Origin: Pelagicoccus sp. SDUM812003
GTDB lineage: Bacteria > Verrucomicrobiota > Verrucomicrobiia > Opitutales > Opitutaceae
Direction of reading: 5' to 3'
Assembly (NCBI RefSeq): GCF_031127815.1
Contig: NZ_JARXHY010000003.1
Span: forward strand, 310,001-374,000
Length of the DNA stretch: 64,000 nt
The position numbers and the translations under genes were made by a program. The notes under the pieces were generated by a model, which was not told where the DNA came from, did not search any database, and was given only the letters and a program-made list of their open reading frames with translations. Of this stretch, positions 53,547-61,329 are shown in pieces. Position 1 is the first letter of the stretch. Each line of letters opens with the position of its first letter.

Positions 53547-53815
53547 AATATATGATGTTACTTGGAGGAATGTTCGGATTCGTCGGCATGTTCGTCGTCG
53601 GTCTGGCAGTGGGAAAGCATCCGCTTTCCGCTCTGACGCAAGCGAGCGTGGGAAGCGTCGCTGGCGGGCTGCTGTTCTTCTGGGTCTCAGGAATTTGGAT
53701 AAGGAATGTAAGGCAAATGCTCATGGAGAAGCGTCAGGCTGCCGTCGCGGCGGTGGCAGAAGCCGAAGAGAGAAAACGGCATGACGCTAAAGAGCGCGGA
53801 TCGAAACCCGTATAA
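53543..53815 (+). CDS. Small two-helix membrane protein in the usual flhG position
   Basis: A 90-residue protein, not recognised. Two membrane helices (about 4-24 and 34-54) joined by a short loop are followed by a charged, helical cytoplasmic tail (VRQMLMEKRQAAVAAVAEAEERKRHDAKE). The ATG overlaps the flhF stop (ATGA) and fliA starts 15 bases later, so it is translated with both. In many genomes flhG (fleN), the MinD-like regulator of flagellar number, lies here; this protein has no relation to it. A link to FlhF localisation is possible but is inference. Confidence 0.75.
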   Translation: MKYMMLLGGMFGFVGMFVVGLAVGKHPLSALTQASVGSVAGGLLFFWVSGIWIRNVRQMLMEKRQAAVAAVAEAEERKRHDAKERGSKPV

Positions 53816-53829
53816 ATACCCAACCAACC

Positions 53830-54645
53830 ATGAATGATGTTAGCGTGAAGGAGAGAAAGAAGGACAGTTCAAATGGAAAGAAGGCCCGCGCCGCGAAAGC
53901 GTACGCGGCGTCGGATGCGTCCAAGCCCCCTGTCCAGCAGGCGGAGCTTTTCGAGACGTACATGCCCTTGGTGCGCTCGATTGTGGCCCGCATCAAAATC
54001 AATCTCCCCCCTCATATCGACGAGCAGGATCTGCACAGCGTCGGTATCACTGGCTTGATCAACGCTCTTAAGAAGTACGACCCTGCCCAGAAGAAGTCTT
54101 TCGGTTCCTATGCCGCCATGCGCATTCGAGGAGCCATCCTCGACGAGCTGCGCCGCATGGACTGGATGCCCCGCAACGCCCGTACCAATTTCAAGAAGCT
54201 GCGCAAGACCGTCGACGAGCTGGAGCAGCGCCTTGGCCGTCCAGCGAAGGAGGAGGAGGTCCGCAAGGAGCTCGGTCTCACCCACAAGGAGTACGAGGCC
54301 CTCATGGCGGAAACTCGTCCAGTGAGCTTCCTGCCGCTCGACAACCCGGCCTCCGCCGGCGGCGACGATGGCGAAGGGGCGGACCTCTACGAGGTGATTC
54401 CCGACGATTCGGTGGTGCCGGTGACCTCCAAGATGGAGAAGGACGAGGTGACTCGTCTGGTGGCGGAGCGCATCAACCAGTTGCCCGAGACGCCGAGAAA
54501 GGTTTTGGCCATGTATTACTTCCAGGACATGCGCCTGGCGGAAATCGCGGAAGTCTTTGGCCTGACGGAATCTCGCATCTGCCAGATCCACTCACAGGCC
54601 ATCATAAGCCTTAGAAGCTACATCACCAGCGTGATGCATAAGTAA
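53830..54645 (+). CDS. fliA: RNA polymerase sigma factor FliA (sigma-28)
   Basis: A 271-residue sigma-70 family factor of group 3. Region 2 (FETYMPLVRSIVARIKINLPPHIDEQDLHSVGITGLINALKKYDP...FGSYAAMRIRGAILDELRRMDW) and region 4 (INQLPETPRKVLAMYYFQDMRLAEIAEVFGLTESRICQIHSQAI) match FliA/WhiG factors, with region 3 between them. The N-terminus has an extra ~35 Lys/Ser/Ala-rich residues. It is co-transcribed with the export genes from the fliO sigma-54 promoter and should read the motA promoter just downstream. The anti-sigma factor FlgM is not in the window. Confidence 0.96.
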   Translation: MNDVSVKERKKDSSNGKKARAAKAYAASDASKPPVQQAELFETYMPLVRSIVARIKINLPPHIDEQDLHSVGITGLINALKKYDPAQKKSFGSYAAMRIRGAILDELRRMDWMPRNARTNFKKLRKTVDELEQRLGRPAKEEEVRKELGLTHKEYEALMAETRPVSFLPLDNPASAGGDDGEGADLYEVIPDDSVVPVTSKMEKDEVTRLVAERINQLPETPRKVLAMYYFQDMRLAEIAEVFGLTESRICQIHSQAIISLRSYITSVMHK

Positions 54646-54663
54646 TTTTCTCCACCGAGAGAG

Positions 54664-54690
54664 TAAAGTTATCCCGCAAGACTCCGATAG
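54664..54690 (+). promoter_or_regulatory. Sigma-28 (FliA) promoter of motAB
   Basis: TAAAGTTA at 54664-54671, an 11-base spacer, then TCCGATAG at 54683-54690. This matches TAAAGTTT-N11-GCCGATAA at 13 of 16 positions. The start is expected near 54697, about 9 bases before the motA ATG. Confidence 0.85.
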
Positions 54691-54705
54691 CAGAGTCCTG
54701 AAGTC

Positions 54706-55563
54706 ATGTTTGTAATCATAGGAGGTGTAATTGTTGTCGCCGCGGCCATCGGAGCGTTTCTGATGTCCGGAGGAAGCTTGCTGCTCCTGTGGCACCCTGC
54801 GGAAATCATCGCCATCGGCGGGATCACGGTTGGGGTGGCGATCATCAGCGCTCCGAAGGATGTGCTTATCCATACCATTCATGCGGTGCTGGGCACCTTG
54901 AAGGGAAACGGTCCCGGCAAGGATGACTACCTCGATCTGATGAAGATCATGTACGAGCTCTTCATGCTCGGCCGCCGAAACGGACTGCTGGCTCTGGACG
55001 AGCACGTGAGCTCCCCCGAATCGAGCTCCATCTTCCAGAACTACCCCAAGTTTCTGGCCGACAAGGACAAGGTGACCTTTCTCTGCTCGGCCCTGCGGCC
55101 CATCATCGACGGCAAGATCAAGCCCGACCAGCTCGAGCCGCTGCTCAAGGCGGAAATCGATGCCAAGAAGCAGGCGGCCCATGGCCCCATCAACGTGCTC
55201 CACCTGTTGGGCGACTCCCTCCCTGGAATCGGGATCGTGGCGGCGGTTATGGGTATCATCCTGACCATGAGCTTCCTTGACCAAGGGGTGATGGTGATCG
55301 GTGGCAAGATTTCCGCGGCTCTCTCGGGTACCTTCCTGGGGATCTTCGCAGCGTACGGATTTATTAACCCGCTCTGCAACATCATCGAGTTCGGAAACGA
55401 AGCCGAAGAGGCCTACTACATTTGCATGTCCCGCTCCATCGGTGCCTTCGCTCGCGGACTGGCCCCCATCATGGCGGTCGAGCTCGCTCGTCGCAGCCTC
55501 GAGGCGAGCCTAGTGCCGAGCGCGGATGATTTGGAAAACATCCTCAAGTCGTCGACCTCCTAG
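54706..55563 (+). CDS. motA: Flagellar motor stator protein MotA
   Basis: A 285-residue proton-channel subunit with four membrane helices (about 2-22, 28-48, 164-188, 200-222). The cytoplasmic loop lies between helices 2 and 3 and carries the charged rotor-facing segment. The conserved DSLPGIGIVAAVMGI marks helix 3. No Shine-Dalgarno is obvious; the sigma-28 promoter is directly upstream. The motB gene follows after 14 bases. Confidence 0.96.
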   Translation: MFVIIGGVIVVAAAIGAFLMSGGSLLLLWHPAEIIAIGGITVGVAIISAPKDVLIHTIHAVLGTLKGNGPGKDDYLDLMKIMYELFMLGRRNGLLALDEHVSSPESSSIFQNYPKFLADKDKVTFLCSALRPIIDGKIKPDQLEPLLKAEIDAKKQAAHGPINVLHLLGDSLPGIGIVAAVMGIILTMSFLDQGVMVIGGKISAALSGTFLGIFAAYGFINPLCNIIEFGNEAEEAYYICMSRSIGAFARGLAPIMAVELARRSLEASLVPSADDLENILKSSTS

Positions 55564-55577
55564 TTGGAATCGAGCGT

Positions 55578-56357
55578 ATGAAGCAGCTTGGCACACACCA
55601 CGGCGGAGCATGGAAGGTGGCGTACGCGGACTTCGTGACCGCGATGATGGCTCTTTTCATGGTGCTTTGGCTGACCTCGCAGGACGAGAGCCTCAAGCGC
55701 GACCTGGCCAAGTATTTCCAGGATCCCTACAATACGCCGATGGACAACTCCATGGGGGTCTTGAACAACAAGGCCAACGACGGAGGTGTGAAAAAGGAGC
55801 AGGCCGGCCAGGCCAAGGGCAAGGCGGAGATCTCCGATTTCAAGGTGCTCTACGAGATGGCTCAAGAGTTCATGCGCCTGCTCAACATCGACAGCGTCAA
55901 CCCGGACCAGAAGCCGGTGGACCTGGATGTGACCAGCGATGGCCTGCGCGTCACGCTCTACGACCGCGACGCCCATCCCTTTTTCGTGGAAAACACCGCC
56001 GACTACACGCCCTGGGGCTCTTTCGTGATCGAGACGCTCGCTTGGCTGGTGCAGCGACACAATTTCATGGTGCGGGTCGACGGCTACGTTTCCGAAGGAT
56101 TTCAAGGCGACGGCTGGGAATACACCGCCTGGGAGCTTTCCAGCGACCGAGCCAATAGCACGCGCCGCCTTCTGGAGCGCTACGGGGTGCGCGCCGGCCA
56201 GTTTAAAAGCGTCACCGCTCACGGCACGCGGGAGCCGCTGCCATTCATGCACCCCACTGCTGAAGCCAACGACCGCGTCTCGATAAGCCTTGTCTTGTCG
56301 GAGGTCTTCAACATCTTGGATGCCCGCCAGAAGGAGGCCGAGGAGTTCGGCCGGTAG
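55578..56357 (+). CDS. motB: Flagellar motor stator protein MotB
   Basis: A 259-residue stator subunit. The N-terminal helix WKVAYADFVTAMMALFMVLWL (about 11-31) contains the proton-carrying Asp of the YADF motif. A linker with the plug region follows, and then a C-terminal OmpA-like peptidoglycan-binding domain (about 130-250, MVRVDGYVSEG...WELSSDRANSTRRLLERYGV). The acidic carboxyl in an Ala-Asp-Phe context fits a proton- rather than sodium-driven motor, but the ion is not proven by this. Confidence 0.95.
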   Translation: MKQLGTHHGGAWKVAYADFVTAMMALFMVLWLTSQDESLKRDLAKYFQDPYNTPMDNSMGVLNNKANDGGVKKEQAGQAKGKAEISDFKVLYEMAQEFMRLLNIDSVNPDQKPVDLDVTSDGLRVTLYDRDAHPFFVENTADYTPWGSFVIETLAWLVQRHNFMVRVDGYVSEGFQGDGWEYTAWELSSDRANSTRRLLERYGVRAGQFKSVTAHGTREPLPFMHPTAEANDRVSISLVLSEVFNILDARQKEAEEFGR

Positions 56358-56365
56358 ACTTTCAA

Positions 56366-56617
56366 ATGGATAGCTATCTATCAGGTAGAGAACGTGTTGG
56401 AGATTCCCCGAAATCGAGGGAAGACCCCAAGCAACTCGGGCAGAAGCCCCTGGGCGAGCTTGTGCTGCCCGAAGCGGCCGACGCCGAGCTCAAGGAGGAC
56501 TGCGGAGAGGGCGGCAGTCGCGTGGCCTACGTCACCGAAAACGGCCGCGTGACCAAGATCGTGGTCACCTGCAACTGCGGGCAGGTCACCGAAATCGATT
56601 GCCGCTACGAGGACTAG
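56366..56617 (+). CDS. Small cysteine-containing protein after motB, unknown
   Basis: An 83-residue soluble protein, not recognised. The N-terminal half is charged and probably disordered. The C-terminal half forms a compact strand-rich unit with four cysteines: one in EDCGEGG, two in VTCNCGQ and one in EIDCRYED. The CxC pair plus two flanking Cys could bind zinc. It begins 8 bases after motB and is probably co-transcribed with motAB from the sigma-28 promoter. A motor- or C-ring-linked role is only inferred from position. Confidence 0.72.
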   Translation: MDSYLSGRERVGDSPKSREDPKQLGQKPLGELVLPEAADAELKEDCGEGGSRVAYVTENGRVTKIVVTCNCGQVTEIDCRYED

Positions 56618-56708
56618 CTCCTGCAGAAGCTGCCCCACGGATGGAGGCAATATTTGCCCCACGACGAGATGTGTTTTGTAAGGCGATGCTTATGAGGTAG
56701 TTGTGCAG

Positions 56709-56726
56709 TTGGCATATGCGATGCTT
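56709..56726 (+). promoter_or_regulatory. Sigma-54 promoter of the flgF operon
   Basis: TTGGCATATGCGATGCTT has the full TTGGCA half and GG-N10-GC spacing; the -12 half is ATGCTT rather than TTGCTT. The start is expected near 56736-56738, only 2-4 bases before the flgF ATG at 56740. Confidence 0.8.
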
Positions 56727-56739
56727 TGGAAGCGTCCAA

Positions 56740-57492
56740 ATGCTAAACGGTGTCTATCAGAATGCGGCTGCGATGACGGGTCTTGAGGCCTGGAACAATT
56801 CCATCGCCCAAAACATCGCCCAATCTTCGACTCCTGGCTACAAGAAGGCCGAAATCTCCTTCGATGGCGTGGAGAGCGGAAAGATTGGAGTGAAAGGCGC
56901 TTTCGGCGACGTCTTGCAGCGCGCTTCGATCCAGACCCGCGGGGTCAGCTCGGTGGACTTCACCAGCGGAAACATCAAGATCACCAACAGCGAGTTCGAT
57001 TTCGCTCTAGAAGGAGATGGCTTCTTCGAACTCCGCGCCCCCGATGGCCAGCTCGTCTACACTCGCGATGGTCAGTTCAAGCTCAACGACGACGGAGAGC
57101 TGGTCAGCAAGCAAGGTTTCCACGTCATGTCGGACACCCGCAACATCATCCAGCTCGTGCCCGACGGAGGACGCCTGCAATCCGCGAAGGACGGGACGCT
57201 TCGCCAAAACGGCCAGAAGATCGCCGAGCTGAGCATTCGCGGCATCTCCGATCCGGAAAACCTGATCCGTTCCCACGGAGGTTTCGTGCTGGGACCGAAC
57301 AGCAACCAGATCACGCGCCACCTGGAAGATCCCTTCATTCGCCATGGCGCCCTCGAGCAGAGCAACGTCTCCTCCACAACCGAGATGATCAACCTGATCA
57401 ACGTCTCGCGCTCCTTCCAAGTAAACCAGAAAGTGATCCAGGAGCATGATTCCGTACTCGAAAAAGCGATACGAGCCCTAGGAGCTTCCTGA
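56740..57492 (+). CDS. flgF: Flagellar basal-body rod protein FlgF
   Basis: A 250-residue proximal rod protein. The ATG at 56740 gives MLNGVYQNAAAMTGLEAWNNSIAQNIAQSSTPGYKKAE, the normal FlgF/FlgG start; upstream in-frame starts would lie in the promoter. The middle FALEGDGFFELRAPDGQLVYTRDGQF block and the C-terminal SSTTEMINLINVSRSFQVNQKVIQEHDSVL rod helix are present. NIAQSST replaces the more usual NLANVNT. First gene of the operon that runs to flgL. Confidence 0.9.
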   Translation: MLNGVYQNAAAMTGLEAWNNSIAQNIAQSSTPGYKKAEISFDGVESGKIGVKGAFGDVLQRASIQTRGVSSVDFTSGNIKITNSEFDFALEGDGFFELRAPDGQLVYTRDGQFKLNDDGELVSKQGFHVMSDTRNIIQLVPDGGRLQSAKDGTLRQNGQKIAELSIRGISDPENLIRSHGGFVLGPNSNQITRHLEDPFIRHGALEQSNVSSTTEMINLINVSRSFQVNQKVIQEHDSVLEKAIRALGAS

Positions 57493-57541
57493 TAGGCTGT
57501 AACCATTTACCTGATACTAAATTCAACGGAACTAAACGACT

Positions 57542-58324
57542 ATGAGCATCTCACTTTACTCGGCAGCCAGTGGCATGGAGGCCCAGCAGACAAACCTCAA
57601 CGTCATTTCCAACAACATCGCCAACGTGAGCACCACCGGCTTCAAGAAGAGCAAGGTGGAGTTTCAGGACATGTTCTACCAGGTGCCCAAGTCGGTTGGA
57701 GCGGATTCGGGTGGCAACATTCTTCCCACGGGCATTCAGGTTGGTACCGGTACTCAAGTCGTATCCACTTCTAAAGTATTTACCCAAGGCCAGGTCAGTC
57801 AGACCGGCGACCAGATGGACGTGGCCATCGTAGGTGACGGCTTCTTCCGCATGACCGGTCCGGAAGGCGAAACGCTCTACACTCGCGACGGCGCCTTCAA
57901 GATCGGGCCGGAGGGCACCATCACCAACAGCCAAGGCATGGCCGCGCTCGACTTTCCCACGCCTCCCGCTGGCGCCACCAAGGTGGTGATCAACGAGTCC
58001 GGCGGCATCACCTTCCTCTCCGACAACGGCGAGGTGCAGGGCCGTGACCAGATCCAGCTGGCTCGATTCAGAAATCCGTCCGGCCTTTTGGGGCTGGGAG
58101 GAAACCTCTTCCGTGAAACCGAAGCCAGCGGCGCTCCCACCATCCAGGATCCAGGCGCCGATGGAACGGGGACCCTGCAGCAGGGCTATCTCGAAACCTC
58201 CAATGTCAATATCGTGGAGGAGATGGTTAACATGATCCTCGCTCAGCGAGCATATGAAATCAACTCCAAGTCCATTCAGACTTCCGATTCCATGATGCAG
58301 CAAGTCGCTCAGCTCAAGCGCTAG
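57542..58324 (+). CDS. flgG: Flagellar distal rod protein FlgG
   Basis: A 260-residue protein of exactly typical FlgG length. N-terminal YSAASGMEAQQTNLNVISNNIANVSTTGFKKSKVEFQDMFYQ, the VAIVGDGFFRMTGPEGETLYTRDGAFK block and C-terminal SNVNIVEEMVNMILAQRAYEINSKSIQTSDSMMQ are all canonical. It forms the distal rod. It lies 49 bases after flgF and 2 bases before flgA. Confidence 0.97.
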   Translation: MSISLYSAASGMEAQQTNLNVISNNIANVSTTGFKKSKVEFQDMFYQVPKSVGADSGGNILPTGIQVGTGTQVVSTSKVFTQGQVSQTGDQMDVAIVGDGFFRMTGPEGETLYTRDGAFKIGPEGTITNSQGMAALDFPTPPAGATKVVINESGGITFLSDNGEVQGRDQIQLARFRNPSGLLGLGGNLFRETEASGAPTIQDPGADGTGTLQQGYLETSNVNIVEEMVNMILAQRAYEINSKSIQTSDSMMQQVAQLKR

Positions 58325-58326
58325 TC

Positions 58327-59187
58327 ATGAAAAACTCGATACAGTTCAGGCTCATCTTCGGCGTCTGTCTCGCTTTCGCCATCTACGCGGCCGTTGCTCG
58401 CGCCTCTCTCGACGATATCCTCGCTCCGCTTCCAGTGGAGTCCGTGGCGCCCATCAGCAAGCAGTCGCTTTTCGTTCAGCGCGCTCAGCAGCCTGCCAAG
58501 GACGAGCTGGTAGAACGCCAGGTGGCCGCTCAGGAGCAGAATCCGAATTTCAGCGCCATCCTCACCGCCGACGTGCACGAGGCGGTGACTGTGGCCTTGG
58601 AGGACCGCCTTCGTCCCAATGGAGACATCACGCTGATCCCATTGCGCGACCTGCCGGACCTGACCAAGTACTCGCATCCTTTCAACGTGAATCTGATCAA
58701 CATCCCCAGCCGCCTCAACCGTGGAAACGTGCTCATTCGCTTCCAGGTGGAAAACGAGGAAGGCGTGCTGGGCGAATGGAGCATCCCGTTCCGGGCCCAC
58801 CTCTACACCGACGTTTGGTTTCCTCGAGCTCATCTGCGTCGCGGCGACATCGCTTCCGCCTCCGATTTCGAGGCCCGTCAGATCGACATGCTGGTCGAGC
58901 CGGACGCCGTGCCGGCCGCTCTCGAGTACCTGCTCCGGCACGAGTACGGACGCGACATCGTTCCGGGCAAGGCCTTGCAGTGGAACGACCTCGTCGAGCG
59001 CTCGCTTATCCGAAAGGGCGAGCTGGTCGAGGTGGTCGCGGTGAATGGACTGCTATCGATCTCCATGCGAGCGGTGGCGCGTCAGGATGGATCGAATGGA
59101 GATCTCATCGTGCTGCGAAACCTCGAGTCGTCCAAGGAGTTTTCAGCGAGAGTTGTCGGCGAGAATCGCGCCGAGGTCGTATTTTAA
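58327..59187 (+). CDS. flgA: Flagellar P-ring assembly protein FlgA
   Basis: A 286-residue periplasmic chaperone for P-ring formation. It has a signal peptide (about 1-26, ending ARAS), an N-terminal mixed domain and a C-terminal SAF domain beginning near residue 155 (WFPRAHLRRGDIASASDFEARQID), with the late blocks VPGKALQWNDLVERSLIRKGELVEVVA and DLIVLRNLESSKEFSARVVGENRAEV. It starts 2 bases after flgG. Confidence 0.93.
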   Translation: MKNSIQFRLIFGVCLAFAIYAAVARASLDDILAPLPVESVAPISKQSLFVQRAQQPAKDELVERQVAAQEQNPNFSAILTADVHEAVTVALEDRLRPNGDITLIPLRDLPDLTKYSHPFNVNLINIPSRLNRGNVLIRFQVENEEGVLGEWSIPFRAHLYTDVWFPRAHLRRGDIASASDFEARQIDMLVEPDAVPAALEYLLRHEYGRDIVPGKALQWNDLVERSLIRKGELVEVVAVNGLLSISMRAVARQDGSNGDLIVLRNLESSKEFSARVVGENRAEVVF

Positions 59188-59208
59188 GCAATCAATCCAA
59201 TCCATCTC

Positions 59209-59829
59209 ATGCGTATTTCAATTCTACTTACACTCGTACTCGCTTTTGCCGCGACAGGCTCTGCCAAGTCGCTTTGGACTTCCAAGAAGAACAACGAAGC
59301 TGGCATGTACGCCGATCGCCTCGCCACCCGCATCGGCGATATCCTGATGGTTCAAATCGACGAGGAGACCATCGTGAATCGTAGTTCATCCAAGAATACG
59401 TCTTCGACGACCAACGTCTCTCATGGCCTCTCCTCTCTCGTCATTCCAAACACCGTCAACGTGCCCGATCCAGCCGAAGGCGGCGCAGATCTGCCCAAGA
59501 TCGCGTTTTCGCCCACCGACTCCTTCAGCGGTACCGGCAGCGTGGCGGACTCCAACGTGATCGAAGCCAAGATCGCAGTCCTGGTGGTTGACGTGCTCCC
59601 TAACGGGAATCTGGTCATCGAAGGCGCTCGCAAGATGGAAACGTCAAAGGAAACTCAATACATCGTGATGCGCGGAATCGTGCGCGGCGATGACGTTTCC
59701 ACCAACAACACCGTCATGTCGTACAACGTCGTGAACGCTTCCATCGAAGTGATCGGCGACGGCGAGCTCATGACCGCCCAGCGCAAGGGTTGGATCAACC
59801 AGCTGCTTGACGCGGTGAACGTATTCTAG
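59209..59829 (+). CDS. flgH: Flagellar L-ring protein FlgH (without lipobox)
   Basis: A 206-residue L-ring subunit. The mature sequence fits FlgH (ATRIGDILMVQIDEETIVNRSSS, KIAVLVVDVLPNGNLVIEGARKM, VMRGIVRGDDVSTNNTV). The signal peptide (1-19) ends ATGSAKS and there is no Cys, so the lipid anchor normal for FlgH is absent; the ring must be held in the outer membrane another way. Its presence implies an outer membrane. It lies between flgA and flgI. Confidence 0.94.
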   Translation: MRISILLTLVLAFAATGSAKSLWTSKKNNEAGMYADRLATRIGDILMVQIDEETIVNRSSSKNTSSTTNVSHGLSSLVIPNTVNVPDPAEGGADLPKIAFSPTDSFSGTGSVADSNVIEAKIAVLVVDVLPNGNLVIEGARKMETSKETQYIVMRGIVRGDDVSTNNTVMSYNVVNASIEVIGDGELMTAQRKGWINQLLDAVNVF

Positions 59830-59867
59830 CCCGCATTCCTACAACCTACCTCATCTTTCTGCACACA

Positions 59868-60965
59868 GTGAACTTTCTAGCCCGCGCCATTGTCATTTTA
59901 TGCGTATCCGCCAGTGTCCTACACGCGGCTCGCGTCAAGGATCTGGTAACCGTCGAAGGAGGCCGAGACAACCAATTGGTCGGTTACGGTCTAGTGGTCG
60001 GTCTCGCCGGCGACGGCGATAGCGCCTCGCCCATGACCATAAACGCGGTGGCGAACTCTTTGAAGCGTTTCGGCCTCACGGTAGACCCCGAGGAATTGAA
60101 GGCGGACAACGTGGCTGCGGTGATGATCACAGCGGACATCCCTCCATTCGCTCGCGAGGGCACCCGCATCGACGTCACGGTCTCCTCCATTGGAGACGCC
60201 GAGAGCTTGCAAGGGGGCGTTCTTCTGCAGACCCCGCTGGTGGGCGCGGACGACGAAGTGTACGCGGTGGCCCAAGGGCAGATCGCGGTCGGCGGCTTCA
60301 TCGGTGGAGCCGCAGGTCCTGGAGGGGCCACGGTGCAGAAGAATCATCCGACGGTGGGCATGATCGCCAACGGGGCCATCGTGGAACGGTCCATTCCCAT
60401 GGAAGTGGGAGAGGGCGGCTTCGTGCGCTTCCTCTTGCGCAACCCCGACTACAGCACCGCGTCGCGTCTGGCGGAAGCCATCAACGTCATTTTCCCCACC
60501 AGCACCATCGCCTTGGACTCCGCTGCGGTGCAGGTGACCATCCCCGAGATCTACTTGGGTCGAGAGGTCGATTTCATTTCCTCCATCGGAGGCATCAACG
60601 TGGATCCGGACACGCCCGCTCGCATCGTGATCAACGAGCGGACCGGCACCATCGTGGCCACCGCTGGGGTGCGCATTTCGACGGTCGCGGTCAGCCACGG
60701 ATCGCTCAGCATCACTATCGCCCGTTCGCAAAACGTCTCTCAGCCAGGGGCCTTCGCGAACGTGGGCGACACGGTGGAGACCGAAGGTACCGAGGTGGAG
60801 GTGACCGAGGAGCTGGGCGCGTTTCACGTGATCCCGGAGTACCCGACCATCCAGCAGGTCACCGCGGCCCTGAACGCCATGGGCGTTTCCACCCGCGAGA
60901 TGATGTCGATCTTTCAAGCCATGAAAAGCGCCGGCGCCCTGCAGGCCGAGCTTGTCATCAAATAA
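59868..60965 (+). CDS. flgI: Flagellar P-ring protein FlgI
   Basis: A 365-residue periplasmic ring subunit. The start is GTG at 59868, giving a signal peptide (1-20, LHAA cleavage) and RVKDLVTVEGGRDNQLVGYGLVVGLAGDGD, the FlgI hallmark. Other family blocks are DIPPFAREGTRIDVTVSSIGDAESLQGGVLLQTPL and VINERTGTIVATAGVRISTVAVSHGSL. No in-frame ATG nearby would keep the signal peptide. It forms the bushing around the rod in peptidoglycan. Confidence 0.96.
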   Translation: MNFLARAIVILCVSASVLHAARVKDLVTVEGGRDNQLVGYGLVVGLAGDGDSASPMTINAVANSLKRFGLTVDPEELKADNVAAVMITADIPPFAREGTRIDVTVSSIGDAESLQGGVLLQTPLVGADDEVYAVAQGQIAVGGFIGGAAGPGGATVQKNHPTVGMIANGAIVERSIPMEVGEGGFVRFLLRNPDYSTASRLAEAINVIFPTSTIALDSAAVQVTIPEIYLGREVDFISSIGGINVDPDTPARIVINERTGTIVATAGVRISTVAVSHGSLSITIARSQNVSQPGAFANVGDTVETEGTEVEVTEELGAFHVIPEYPTIQQVTAALNAMGVSTREMMSIFQAMKSAGALQAELVIK

Positions 60966-60993
60966 TCACTACAAGGAACGAGAAAACGAGACT

Positions 60994-61329
60994 ATGGACG
61001 TAACAACTTCAGCGATGGCCGGTCTGACCGGTCAGCAGTGGAAGGAGCAGATGCTGACCGGCAACGCTTCCCGAAAAGAGCAGGTTGACCAGCTCGCTGC
61101 CGAGTTTGAGGGCGTCCTTATTCGCAACTTTCTTGACGAAGCATTGAAGCCCATGACCGAGGAAGCGGGCTTTTTCGGAGCCAAGGGCAGCCCGATGTAC
61201 GAACATTTGATCAAGGATTCGCTGGCCAACAGCATCACCCAGTCGGGCTCGCTCGGCTTCTCATCGGTGCTGCAAGCCACGTTGTTTCCAGAAAATCTAA
61301 ACGCGGAGGGAAACGATTCCCATGAGTAA
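60994..61329 (+). CDS. flgJ: FlgJ-like rod-binding protein (rod domain only)
   Basis: 111 residues from the ATG at 60994, which is preferred to a TTG at 60952 inside flgI. It carries the rod-binding (Rod-binding/FlgJ-N) pattern AAEFEGVLIRNFLDEALKPM...GSPMYEHLIKDSLANSITQSGSLGFSSVL. The peptidoglycan hydrolase domain of gammaproteobacterial FlgJ is missing, as in many other phyla, so a separate hydrolase must clear the wall. It overlaps flgN by 8 bases. Confidence 0.88.
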   Translation: MDVTTSAMAGLTGQQWKEQMLTGNASRKEQVDQLAAEFEGVLIRNFLDEALKPMTEEAGFFGAKGSPMYEHLIKDSLANSITQSGSLGFSSVLQATLFPENLNAEGNDSHE

